Position numbers and translations under genes: made by a program. The notes beneath the pieces were generated by a model. That model made no database searches. It saw only the letters and a program-made list of their open reading frames with translations, and had not been told where the DNA came from. Shown here piece by piece: positions 31,986 to 42,075 of a stretch of 64,000 nt of DNA. Within the stretch, counting starts at the first letter, position 1. The number at the start of each line of letters is the position of its first letter. The stretch is from Branchipolynoe longqiensis (Eukaryota; Annelida; Polychaeta; Phyllodocida; Polynoidae), in the NCBI GenBank assembly GCA_030323885.1, contig CM059199.1, positions 1,564,923-1,628,922 on the forward strand. Reading direction: 5' to 3'.

Positions 31986-32322
31986 TAGATACGGGAATAG
32001 AATGGAGAACTCGAGCAGCTAAATAGAACTTCTTTCCGCTTAAACCTCTGTATGGTGCCAGGGTCTTTAGGTGCATGCCAAGATTAATTTGGCATGTTTG
32101 CACTTCAAATGTCACGGAAAGTATCCATTAAAAATAACAATTACTTAAAGCTATAAATATATAAGTAAGGCATATATAAGAATCAACCTAATACATAAAA
32201 TCTTTTTTCGTTAAATTACACAATTTCAAACTAATATTAAAATTATAAGATTTAAGAAATAATGTAATATATATATATATTTTTTAATTATAATTTACAT
32301 GACCATCAGACTACAACTTTAA

Positions 32323-32890
32323 TATCAGAGCAGAAATTTGCTCTGCGTCCGACCCACCCATCACCACCAAAAGAGAAAATCCCATCACCCCCAAAAGAAT
32401 GTCGACGGTATCAAATTTTAAAAAGAGCAACAAAAAACAACCGCACCACCCCCCCTAAAAGAAAACAACCTTCATTGCACCCTACCTTGTAGGCGTGCAC
32501 ACTGAATGATGGATGTGCCTCTTGGGTAAACATGATGCATTTATTATCGATACCATCAGCCCTCCTCCTCACCTGTGGCCTTTACCCATATGTGGCCTGT
32601 TGCGTTAGATGGATTTATACAATGGACGCGCCAGTTTGACTCAGTCGCCCACTATTTTCATGTATCTCAGACCTATTGCAGTGGCAGGGCCCTGCCTGCT
32701 CTGCCCTATCAGTTCAGTTATCCGGATACTCTGGTATTCATAGGTTCAGCTTGGTGGGAGTTCGGGCAAATGCCCTGCTCCCGGAGAGGTAATTCTCTCA
32801 TAAGTCACACCATTCCTGCTGCCTTGTTGCATACCGCCTGTTCACGCTCCCCCCCCCCCCCCCCCCCGCTGCCCTCACACCCTCATCCAC
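32323..32890. other. Unassigned
   Basis: AT-rich then balanced sequence, with a C run at 32850-32867. A 108-codon plus-strand frame (32575-32901) ends in the C/P-rich tract and has no recognisable domain. Confidence 0.4.
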
Positions 32891-32892
32891 CC

Positions 32893-33640
32893 CAGCTGTG
32901 ATGGGGTGACGGCCGGCCCGTGAACAGTTGGTGGAAGGAGTGAGTGACAAGATCTACCCTAGGTGGTGGTGTTGGTGGTGGTGGTGGTGCCAGGTTGAGA
33001 AATTTGTCAGCGCGAGGTTGAGAAATTTGTCAGCGTGAGAAACTACCTGTATTATCACCACCACCACCACAACCTCCCACCCACCCACCCACAACCCCAG
33101 CTGGAATGGAGTGACGGCTGACGTATGGCTGGAGGGTGGAAGGAGTGACTGACAAGATCTACCCTAGGTGGTAGTGGTGGTGGTGGTGGCAGGTTGAGAA
33201 ATTTGTCAGCGCGAGAAACTACCTGTATCATCACCGAGGTGGTGGTGGCGGTGGTGGTGGTGGTGCCAGGTTGAGAAATTTGTCAGCGCGAGGTTGAGAA
33301 ATTTGTCAGCGCTAGAAACTACCTGTATTATCACCACCACCACCACCACCACCACCACCACCACCACAACCTGCCTCCCACTACCCACCACCCCAGTTGG
33401 AATGGAGTGACGGCTGGCATATGGATGGAGAGTGTCAGGAGTGAGTGACGAGATCGAGGTGGTTGTGTTGATGATTGTGACAGGTTGAGAAATCTGTCAC
33501 TGCAAAACCCTACCTGCACAACCACCACCGGCACCACAAACAACCCCAGCTGTAATGGAGTGACGGCCGGCTTATGGACGGACGGTGGAAGGAAGGAGTG
33601 ACGAGATTTAGATGGTGGTGGTGGTGGTGGTGGTGGTAGT
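32893..33640. repeat. Complex tandem repeat with GGT/ACC tracts
   Basis: Four units beginning near 32895, 33102, 33399 and 33550 with GGAATGGAGTGACGGC-type sequence, each followed by a (GGT)n run, one or two GGTTGAGAAATTTGTCAGCG and a (CAC)n run. The GGT and ACC tracts can pair as hairpins. Confidence 0.85.
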
Positions 33641-33649
33641 AATTGTGGT

Positions 33650-33700
33650 GCCACCTGGATAAAAGCTTGCAAGTACGGGTGAAGCTTTTATCTAGGTGGC
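33650..33700. repeat. 19-bp stem hairpin
   Basis: GCCACCTGGATAAAAGCTT (33650-33668) pairs with AAGCTTTTATCTAGGTGGC (33682-33700) with one mismatch around a 13-base loop. It lies within the GGT/ACC repeat region. It is shorter than a typical pre-miRNA stem. Confidence 0.85.
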
Positions 33701-33734
33701 AGGTTGAGAAATTTACCAGCACGAGAAACTACCT

Positions 33735-33795
33735 GTACAACCACCAGAACCACCAGAACCACCAGAACCACCAGAACCACCAGAACCACCAGCAC
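33735..33795. repeat. (ACCACCAGA)n microsatellite
   Basis: About six 9-bp units. The encoded NHQNHQ/TTRTTR frames are repeat translation. Confidence 0.95.
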
Positions 33796-33979
33796 CGGTT
33801 CCCACCCCACACCTCCTCCCCCCGCCTCCCACTCACATCAACCCCGGCCTTCCCTGCCTACTGCTGCCGGTGTATCGGCACCGCCCCCGCCCCCAGACAC
33901 ACGGACAATCTCCCAACTCACTTGTATCAGCATGTACATACACAGAGACATACCCATCACGCACCACCAGCTGTCAGTC

Positions 33980-34160
33980 GAGCAGTGGTTGGTGTGTGCC
34001 GAACGAATTAGTCAGTATCCACGTGACCGAGTGACTTGTTGGGGCTGGCGGCTCCCCCGCACGCAGATAAACCAATTTTGCCACGGTACTCAAGACGCCG
34101 AGTCCCCGGCCGCCATTTTCCAATCCAAGATGGCGGCGGCCCTCTGACTGCCCACCAACC
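33980..34160. promoter_or_regulatory. Candidate promoter core with inverted YY1-like pair
   Basis: GCCGCCATTTTCC (about 34109-34121) and CCAAGATGGCGGC (about 34125-34137) form a convergent pair of YY1-like motifs (AAGATGGCGGC core) a few bases apart, in CpG-containing DNA. In animals such motifs are common at TATA-less transcription starts. No transcript structure can be deduced. Confidence 0.35.
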
Positions 34161-34219
34161 CACCCGCCCACTCACCCACCCATGCCCGTGCGTTGGATGC
34201 CGCCGGTGTGGGCGGGTGT

Positions 34220-34560
34220 ATGTGTGTGTGTGTGGGGGGGGGGGGGGGGGGGGGGGAGTACCCGGCAGTTTGTGGTGGTCTGTGTGTCCATGGTCTCTCT
34301 CTCCCGATGCTGACTTTCAACATGACTACCTCTCCTCTAGATACAAGATTCACCCCATACTTGTTTACTCTGCGTAGGGGTGAATCTCTTATCTACCTCC
34401 CCCCCCCCCCAACATTCTGATCCTTCACGTATCACACACAGTCCAGTCCACGTTTATTCTTAGAAAGTCACATACCGGTATCATGTTCGTTACCATGGAA
34501 AATGGAGCATTTATAAACCAGCGCGGAATTTAGACATGGATCAAGCACGGGTGGTGATGG
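34220..34560. other. G run and unassigned sequence
   Basis: (TG)n to a G tract at 34232-34257, a C run at about 34400-34410, then unique sequence. No gene. Confidence 0.5.
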
Positions 34561-34569
34561 GGTGTGGTT

Positions 34570-34840
34570 GGGGTGGGTGCCTTACGATTGATGCGGCATG
34601 CGAATGCGACAAAAAATGGAAAAGCATCTAAGTGGATGGGGGTGATTTCATGCCTCTGAATGCGAATGCGGCAACTGAATCGGTCCATGTAGCCATCGGT
34701 GTGGCATGCGAATGCGAATGCGAATGCTGCTGTGTTTGCCATAGAAAACAGTTGTGAGAAACCTGACACTATGTGTGGGTGTGGGTGAAAGGAATCAACC
34801 CGTTCGCATGCCGCATACCGCGTGTACGGAATCCTAGCTT
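34570..34840. repeat. Palindrome-rich GCGAATGC element
   Basis: ATGCGGCATGCGAA (34591-34604) and its exact reverse complement TTCGCATGCCGCAT (34803-34816) bracket about 200 bases holding GCATGCGAATGCGAATGCG repeats. It is probably a MITE of the same style as M4, but the ends are not resolved. Confidence 0.55.
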
Positions 34841-34949
34841 TACCATTGTGTATAATTTCCTTGCTAACCTCAACCCCACAGAGCCTCCCCACCCCCACAA
34901 TACACACACACACTCCCACGCACACACACGCGCCCAACTCACCCCCAAC

Positions 34950-35140
34950 CCTTTCTGGATCGTGGCTATTCGTCTAGTTTCGTCGTTGTCGGCAGAGGTC
35001 GCTGTAGGACGGGCGGTATCCATCAACGTCACCCGCCATTGCACCTTCTCCGTCCGGAGGGCGGCGGCGGGGGGCGGATGGCGACACACCGGTTCTTTAC
35101 ACGGCTCTGGTGTGTGAACCCGGGTGTAGAATTTCTCGAC
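34950..35140. promoter_or_regulatory. GC-rich patch
   Basis: A CpG-containing patch without repeats, following the MITE-like palindromic segment at 34.57-34.84 kb. The overlapping open frames are compositional. It has no specific motif beyond GC-box-like GGCGGCGGGG (about 35061). Confidence 0.2.
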
Positions 35141-35569
35141 TTGTTGCTAAGGTGACCGCGTGTCCGCTGCGTTCCGCAAATGCCTCTCCTTAGTGAGTCT
35201 TAGTGGGGCCTGATCCTTTTGTTGGGTTCTTTGCGCTTCCGGTGGGGATTCTTTTGGCTTTTTTTGTGTGGTTTATTTTTTACTTGTTATTGTTCCTTTG
35301 CCACAGTTTCGCTCCCTAATGCGGTCCCCTGTTAAAGCGATGCAGGAAACATAGAGGTTTAACGGTGCGCAATTTGCACTGTGAAGGAAAGGTTTTAAAG
35401 AAGCCTCCACTCTTTCTTATTTCGCAATAAGATCACGCGCATAGCTATCTATTATTATCTAAATTCTACGACAGGAAGCAATTTTATTTATTTGTTTTGG
35501 GGACATATTCTAAATTACCCACCTCATCTTCAGGTAATATATATAATTTATTTTCTTCTTTTTTTAAAG

Positions 35570-36130
35570 GAAAATCTCGGTGGCGGAGCCAATTCAGGGC
35601 GTTGGTTTAAGCCGCGCCTCTACCGGTGATCTATTAATTCCCTTCCTGCCACACTTTTCGTTAACTTCTCTGATGGTGGCAGTGGCGGTGGTCCGTCCAT
35701 TACGTCGCCTGTAAGGGCCGGGCAATGTGTAGAGAGTGGGAGGGATTGGTGGGGAGGCCGTGGGTGTTTAGTCCGGGCCGAATATCTATCAATTACGGAA
35801 CGCCGGGTTGGGACGCCGGGACGGCAGGCCTCGCCCCGCCGCGTGGTCCTAATGGGGGGATATGTCTCCCACGGTCGGCCAGTAATTGCCAACTTAGCAC
35901 GGAACCTATCCCTCTCACAACGCTTCGCCCCCACCCAGGCCTCATCCTGCCAGCCATCATCCCACCCCGCCACCTCGGCAGCCACCCACAACATTTCCAC
36001 ACCACCACCACCATCTCCACACCTCCTGTCACCACACTTCCACACCTGTTCCGACCTCTGGCGCCTCCTGGTGGCGCCTAGGCTTTTGGTCGAGGTCGTC
36101 AACTTCGCCGCCTCCGTCATAATGAGTGTG
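35570..36130. promoter_or_regulatory. Candidate regulatory block C
   Basis: GC-rich, repeat-poor sequence with homeobox-like core sites in a CpG-rich context: CTATTAATTCC (about 35629), TATCAATTACGG (about 35788) and CAGTAATTG (about 35879). It ends in a CTCF-like palindrome at 36054-36079. It resembles blocks A and B upstream of miR-10. The 202-codon minus-strand frame (35620-36228) lacks any domain and has runs of Pro, so it is not called. Confidence 0.35.
36054..36079. promoter_or_regulatory. CTCF-like palindromic site
   Basis: GGCGCCTCCTGGTGGCGCC is an inverted repeat of GGCGCC around TCCTGGT. It gives CTCF-core-like matches in both orientations, 11 of 12 on the minus strand. Confidence 0.35.
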
Positions 36131-36229
36131 TTGGGGATGGGGGGCGGGGGAGGGGGGGGGGGGGTCAGGCTTCTGTCGCAGACACCATTCACTCCCTCAT
36201 CATACTCATAGCGCCTCTCTCTCCTCACC

Positions 36230-36230
36230 C

Positions 36231-36275
<45 letters not shown>
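36230..36275. repeat. (TC)n(TA)n microsatellite
   Basis: CT run followed by an AT run, preceded by a G run at about 36150-36164. Confidence 0.9.
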
Positions 36276-36278
<3 letters not shown>

Positions 36279-36554
36279 ATCCATCTACCCATGAGAATCA
36301 GCATCTCCGCAAGTCAATTTGATCCTACACTACTCTTACTAGTCCTATTCCTCCCCCATCCCTTAAAATAATGAATATGGGGAGAGGAAGTGGAGATGTG
36401 GGGAAAGTGATGGCGCGCATTTGAAAGCGCCTGGGAGTAATCCCAGAAATACGAAAAAGAAGAAGCAGGGGGGAGGTAGAGGACGAGATGAGGAAGGATG
36501 AGCCAGGAGCATGGGCGGAGCAGGGAGGGTGAAAATGAGGCGGCAGCAAAGTCA

Positions 36555-37360
36555 ACTTCTAAGTTTAGATAACCTGGGGTAAACTGTCACCAGTGTCACG
36601 GGCGTCCAGCCCCCATCCACTTGGTGTATCAACAGAGTTGGGGACGTGCAAGTTTGGGAAACTTCTGTAGGGAGACAGATGCCATTAGCCTCAATATAAC
36701 CCGGTCCCATCACCATATTTTTATTTCTTTATTTGTTTGTCATGGAAGAGGAACGGGGAGTTGGAAAAGGGGACCAGCAGTAAAACGAAAATTCACTGAA
36801 GTTGAACTTTTCTGAGGTAACATTATCAATGTACCAAACTGGAATTTACCAAAGTTGAACTAAACTGGGGTAATATTATCACTGTACCAAAGTAAAATTG
36901 AGATAACTGTGCGTAAGATTATCAGTATACTCAACTAAAATTCACCAAAATTGAACTAACCACGGGTAATATTATCAGTGTACCAAACTAAAATTCACCA
37001 AAATTGAACTAACCGCGAGGTAACATCAGTGTGCCAAACTAAATTTCATCAAAGTTCAACTAAACTGGGGTAACAATATCAGGGTCTCAAACAAAATTTC
37101 AGTAAAGTTGAGCTAACCCTGTGGTAATATATTATCGGTGCTACGTGCATCCAGTCCAGCTTCACTTGATGCGTCAATAGAGTTTGAAAGGGGGGAAGTT
37201 TGCGAACTTATATATGGAGGGGGGGGGGGGGGGGGCAGATGCCATAAGCCTCGATATAGCCAGTTCCCATCACTCGTATTACTTTTATTTTCTTCATTTG
37301 TCAAATTTCTTTTTTTTGTCGCTGCGGGAATATGGAACGTCGGGAAGTAATTCGGCGGGC
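36555..37360. repeat. Compound tandem repeat
   Basis: A ~200-bp segment (CAGATGCCATTAGCCTCAAT, GGTCCCATCACC) at 36590-36790 recurs in diverged form at 37135-37360 (CAGATGCCATAAGCCTCGAT). Between them are about six ~56-bp units containing CACCAAAATTGAACTAACC and GGTAATATTATCAGTGTACC. Confidence 0.8.
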
Positions 37361-38390
37361 GCGGAGAGCGGAAAACGAAGAGCGGAAAGATTGTCGGCCA
37401 GCGTAGGAACTGACTAATGGTGAGTTATAGGTGGCTGGGGTGGGGGTTGTTAGGTGAAAGATCTAAGATGGCTAAAGGGGTGGAGGTGGGGGGGGGGGGG
37501 AGGTCTCGCGGGGATGTGGCGATGATGTGAGCCCTTTGTCAGGTGCCGACATCCTTTGATCCCCAGGCCTGATGAGGCGGGAAAGACAAGGCGGCTTCCA
37601 TTTCGATCCCGGTGCTCAGAGCTGACCCTCCAGTGCCCATAAAGCTGGGTGGGAGGGGATGAGGGGTCGTGTGGGAGGGGTGTGTGGCGGGAGGGGGGGG
37701 GGGGGGTTCCACGCGCATCTTCCAGCAGCAGAATGGGACAAAATGACTTCTAATTTTCCCAGATCTGCTTCTCACTCACTGCCACTCTGTCACTCTCTCA
37801 TCCTCCACCCCCACCCCCACTCATCCCCGTCTTCCCTCCCCGCTCTCACTCCATTCACCGGTACCAGGCTAATGGGGTTTCGACACTGCGAATTGAACTT
37901 CGTTTTCTCCAATGGCCTTTTCTTGTGGAGGTGGCAAATCGCGACGGGGAGACGAATTGGGGGGGGGGGGGGGCGTTGTTCCGCCTGTCCTTTTTGGACG
38001 TGGGACTTGAAGACTGGGGAGTTGCTGGTATTTGTCCTGCTTGTCTCTACCCCCCCCCCCTCCTCCCCCACACCCAACCCTCGTACTAGATCTTATAAGA
38101 GCTGCTGTTCTTTAAAAGTTTAAGCGCTGGCAGCATACTATCTCTATGCATGAAACCGGCCCCGCTTGGTCGGACACAGACTCCGCGAGCAAAGCATTTT
38201 GGAACTCGCGCCGAAGTTCAAATCGATCCAGGCGAACAAGAAAGAAAGGTCTTCTTTTTCTTTAAACGCCTAGAAAACACCAGGTCAATTCTGGCGGAAG
38301 CTTCGTCATAGTTGCCTTTAAAAAAAACCTAAGAAACTACAGGCAAAGGAGGAACAGGACAGCGCGATTATCTTGTTCGGTTATTTGTTT
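37361..38390. other. Unassigned, G/C homopolymer-rich
   Basis: G runs at about 37487, 37691 and 37961 and a C run at about 38050. Interspersed CpG-containing sequence (for example 37540-37640) has no recognisable gene; a 154-codon frame (37659-38123) spans these runs and is not supported. Confidence 0.45.
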
Positions 38391-39060
38391 ATTTGGCCAT
38401 GTCTGTTTTATCCTGGTGATATTATCCTATAACAACATTTATCCTGGTGTCATTGTCCTACAGCAAGGTTTATAGTGATGCTACAATCCTATAATGGCAA
38501 GCAATCAAACATAAAAGGGGTGGTAAGCAATATCATATAATTGGAATACTCTCGAGTTTCGGTCTTTTTATCCTGGTTCCCCAGCCCTGTTACTAGTGTT
38601 ATCCAACAAACGACTCGGACGAAAGGGCACAGGAAGGATTTGAATAAACGGCACAGGAAGGACACAGATAGGATTAAGGGCACAGGAAGGATAACGTATG
38701 CTGTCTATTTTCCCCCAGAGATGATTGTATCGTAGCATACCCCATTTTCCTATAACAACAAATAATCGGAAGCAAATCGACACATGAATCAAAATTATAT
38801 ACACAACATGAATGTCGTTGATTTTCCGTCCTTGGCTATGCTGCTGTAGTCATGCTACACTTAGCGATATAACATTGTCCTATAACAACATTCAATCAAC
38901 CGGGGAGAAAAAAAACCCAACAAGAAGCAAGAGTATCTATCACAAGAATAATGTCCAGTTTCAATGCTTGTCCTGAAGCTGCAGTAGTGGTAAACCATTA
39001 TCCTTTAAAATACATATGATAACCCATTATCCTTTAACAAATCAAACGAAAAAGGCTGTT

Positions 39061-39112
39061 TGTTTGTTGTTGTACGTCCTAGCAATATCCAAGGTCATAT
39101 CAGGACGGGGAC
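39061..39112 (-). mobile_element. SINE-A tail fragment
   Basis: GTTGTTGTACGTCCTAGCAA then CAAGGTCATATCAGGACGGG, reverse of the SINE-A 3' end. Confidence 0.75.
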
Positions 39113-39299
39113 TAAAAGGGCACACACAGTATACTACACAAATACTGTCAATGTTCGGTTTGTGTGACCCGATTCTATAGTAGTGCCACACACGCGGTAC
39201 AACAATTAATCAAACAAATAATGTACAGGAAGCAACACTATATACCATGCGAGTACCGTCAATTTTCTGCACCTTATCCTGGGGCGGTAGTAGTGTTAC

Positions 39300-39800
39300 A
39301 TACTATTCTATAACAACACTGCCCATAGCGTGTAAGCTCCCGTGAGGGTGCTTGTTTTCAATGCTGGACAGCTGTGAGGAATGTTATGGTGTATGCCAAG
39401 GTTCAGGTTCTCGGTTCGTATCCGGGACATCCACCAGCATCTATTTAAGTAGTTAGTATCAATGTTAGTTTGGGTGTTTTTTTACGGTATAACTTCCTAT
39501 CATATATAACTAATATCTTAGCCTAGTATGTACATCTAGCGAGATGGTAATAGGCTTGTGAATGAGGACATGTCCCCAGAATTTGTTTTCTTTTGTTTTC
39601 TTTTGTTTGCAGCTTTCCTTTCACTTGTGCCCTGTCCCTAGTTAGTGCCTAGATGTGCCATATCACATCCGTACTCTTCGGGACTGCTACCAGGTAGGTC
39701 GGCTGTGGTGTTAATTTGTTAACAATAGTTCTTACGGCATTGTCCCTGACTTTTTGTTTTACCATCTTCCTTTCACCTGTGCCCTGTCCCTAGTTGGTAC
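39300..39800. mobile_element. Dispersed repeat C, copy 2
   Basis: CTGCCCATAGCGTGTAAGC, CTTGTTTTCAATGCTGGACA and AGTTAGTATCAATGTTAGTT match repeat C at 9.7 kb. Followed by a ~35-bp duplication of CCTTTCAC..GTGCCCTGTCCCTAGTT (about 39615 and 39770). Confidence 0.55.
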
Positions 39801-40066
39801 CCGGGTACATATATCTGCTCGAGTAGGGTTATAGACAGATAGAATATTCACCCCTACCCAAAGTAGTACAGAGTAGTACGGGCTGAATCTTTTATCTAAG
39901 TTATACATAGATATATCATTAGCCTATACCAAAAACTAAACGTTAAAAGCACAGGAAGCAGTAGTGTACATACCACATCAATAGCGCCTCTCAACCCATC
40001 CTCGGGTATGTATTATGTGCCCTATGTATTTGTGCCTTTATTTCTGCGCATAACTTCAGCATCATG

Positions 40067-40440
40067 ACCAGTTTATTTTTCCGCAACTGACCCAGTCACA
40101 AGTACCTAACTTCAGCAGCACAACCAGTTTATTTCTCCGCAACTCACCCAGTCAGTCACACAAGCCTAACTAACTTCAGCAGCACAAACCAGTTTATTTC
40201 TCCACAACTCACCCATTCAGTCACACGAGCCTAACTAACTTTAGCAGCACAAACCAGTTTATTTCTCCGCAACTCACCCAGTCAGTCACACGAGCCTAAC
40301 TAACTTCAGCAGCATGACCAGTTTATTTCTCCGCAACTCACCCAGTCAGACACAGGAGCCTAGCTAACTTCAGTAGCACAACCAGTTTATTTCTCCGTAA
40401 TTGACCCAGTCAGTCAGGGGTCATATCTGTCCAACTTCCT
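40067..40440. repeat. 65-bp minisatellite, 6 copies
   Basis: Units start ACCAGTTTATTTCTCCGCAA at 40067, 40123, 40188, 40253, 40317 and about 40381. Confidence 0.95.
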
Positions 40441-40880
40441 GTCATCGGTCCAACTACCTGTCATCATTCAGTCAGCTAGCCTACCTCCATTGACAAGTTG
40501 ATGCAACAAAGAAACAGTCTTGACCTGGTCTTCTTGACAAGAGTGGAGATAGACATCCGTCCGTCCCGTCAGACACTTAGCACTCCCCACTTGGGTCAAT
40601 GTAGGTCAGCCGAACCCTTGTTTTGTTGACTTCACAATCATGGCGCCGCTAAATGATTGATGGCAGAATTTGCTCGTTTCTTTTCAACTTCATTCACACG
40701 GAAGGTGGTTGGCGTATCAACAGGAAGTGTGTGAAATGTAGGCCTAGATCTATTCTCGCAAAGAAACCTCTTCTGGAAACAGACTTTTATTGTTGGGATA
40801 AAGGTAGTCCGTAGATCTAGTTATTTCTACACTAAACAGTGAGAGTGAGACCTGTGTTCGTTGTGATCGGGTAATAATAC
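40441..40880. other. Unassigned
   Basis: Balanced unique sequence with CATGGCGCCGCTAAATGATTG (about 40639), possibly regulatory. No gene. Confidence 0.4.
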
Positions 40881-41065
40881 CCCAGTCATACTACGACTTG
40901 CAACCACTTTGCGACCAAAAGGCCGACTAATCGTCGAGGCGTGAAAGTGGTCGGCATCCTCCTAGCAAGACTTTTTTGTCGCAGAACCCGCAACCTCCTT
41001 ACGATCGAAATGGTCGACGCCTGGTCGGCGACCGATTGCCGACCATTCCACTGTAGAGGTTTGCG
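40881..41065. mobile_element. MITE M2, left part
   Basis: CCAGTCATACTACGACTTGC begins the element. GTCGGCGACCGATTGCCGAC is interior. The right TIR is missing. Confidence 0.65.
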
Positions 41066-41179
41066 TTTATCTCTGCTTCCACCGCTTGTCCGATCACAGG
41101 ACACTTGCCTTGACCGGACAATCTTTTTGTTTACTACAACACTGTGGGGGAAATATCGATCGCGGATTTCCTTATTCGA

Positions 41180-41312
41180 CTGCTCCTTCAGTCCTTGCAC
41201 TATCATAGTAACGCCAAATGCCAGGCGAGGTAGGTAGCGACAGGTATCAATGAGTAAGTCATTGGTTTGACTCGGCCAGGGTTTGAACCCGTGAGTCCTG
41301 ATGTAAAGCTGT
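41180..41312 (-). mobile_element. SINE-A 5' portion
   Basis: From CAGTCCTTGCACTATC through CAGGCGAGGTAGGTAGCGAC and AAGTCATTGGTTTGACTCGG to a B-box-like GGGTTTGAACCC. The tail is absent. Confidence 0.75.
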
Positions 41313-41449
41313 CCTTTTGTACTTACTTCCACTAACTCTATGGGAAATCAATCGCCAAACTTTTCTTTAATTATACTTTGCCTGGACAGCTGCATCTCCG
41401 TCAAAATAGCGGTGGCCAAGGTAACCCGAGGTTCGATAAACAAGAACTC

Positions 41450-41700
41450 AACATATATTTCCGATAGATGTGTCCTTAAACTTACAGACTGCGATGTGGA
41501 ACGCACAGGAAACGCATGGAACCGATTATCAGCTGAAATTGTAAATGCTCAAAGCCTGAATGCATTCAAGAGTAGAATCGACAAGCACTGGTGGCAATAC
41601 CGATACAGTGAGCGCTCGCCACATGAGAACTATACGTTTACCAGGTCTTAGACAGGACAAATCTGCGAACAGCCCTAGTAACCTAAATCAAATCAATCAG
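41450..41700 (+). pseudogene. LINE-2x reverse-transcriptase C-terminal remnant
   Basis: The frame ending at 41651 contains AWNRLSAEIVNAQSLNAFKS and RIDKHWWQYRYS. This is the usual non-LTR retrotransposon C-terminal pattern of a W-N-x-L-P-like stretch, then V-x-A-x-S-L-x-x-F-K-x-R-L-D-x-H-W. Related remnants are at 59.2 and 63.06 kb. 5' truncated; no polymerase motifs remain. Confidence 0.75.
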
Positions 41701-41715
41701 AAGAGGACAACTTAA

Positions 41716-42075
41716 CATAAATGAAAGCGAAACATTTTCAAAGCTAAAGCACTCGTCTAGGTGTTATTCTATAGAACATACTTCGATACTGATGTCCTTG
41801 CAAAGTTGCATAGCATGTGTTTCTGCATAGCACACTTACAAGGGAATAAGTACTGAGTTATGAGAATGTATGAAGTCCTCTTACCGCTGAAGCCGACGGT
41901 GTCAGCATTTTCAACGCAAATGACAAAATTTACTTTGCGTGTTTTAATATCAGATATCTCCAAATTTGTTATTTATAAGAAAAGTGACCTCAAACGAAAG
42001 TAAGACAGATTCCAACGATCAGGCTACTATTTTTCTTAATGGCCGAAACTCAAACCCATCGGACATGAGAATTAC
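41716..42075 (-). mobile_element. MITE M1, diverged
   Basis: Segments ATTTTCAAAGCTAAAGCACT, GTGTCAGCATTTTCAACGC and GAAACTCAAACCCATCGGAC align with M1 in reverse orientation. Ends eroded. Confidence 0.55.

Larger units (their letters stand above)
31425..32322 (-). mobile_element. M1 element with two nested insertions
   Basis: An old M1 in reverse orientation: left portion near 31430 (CACATGTTCAAAACCAAAATG), middle TAATTTGGCATGTTTGCACT (about 32087), right end GACCATCAGACTACAACTTT (about 32302). It is interrupted by a SINE-A tail (31527-31583) and by MITE M4 (31708-31985). Confidence 0.65.
38395..40015. repeat. Degenerate ~120-bp tandem repeat
   Basis: Recurring TATCCTGG..GTAGT..GCTACA..CCTATAACAACA blocks and ACAGGAAGCA-initiated blocks, at least six diverged units, interrupted by a SINE-A tail and repeat C. 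Unit boundaries are approximate. Confidence 0.5.

Noticed and set aside
33650..33700. Second microRNA
   Set aside because: The stem is only 19 bp with a 13-nt loop and no basal stem. No known seed was recognised, and it sits in a tandem repeat.
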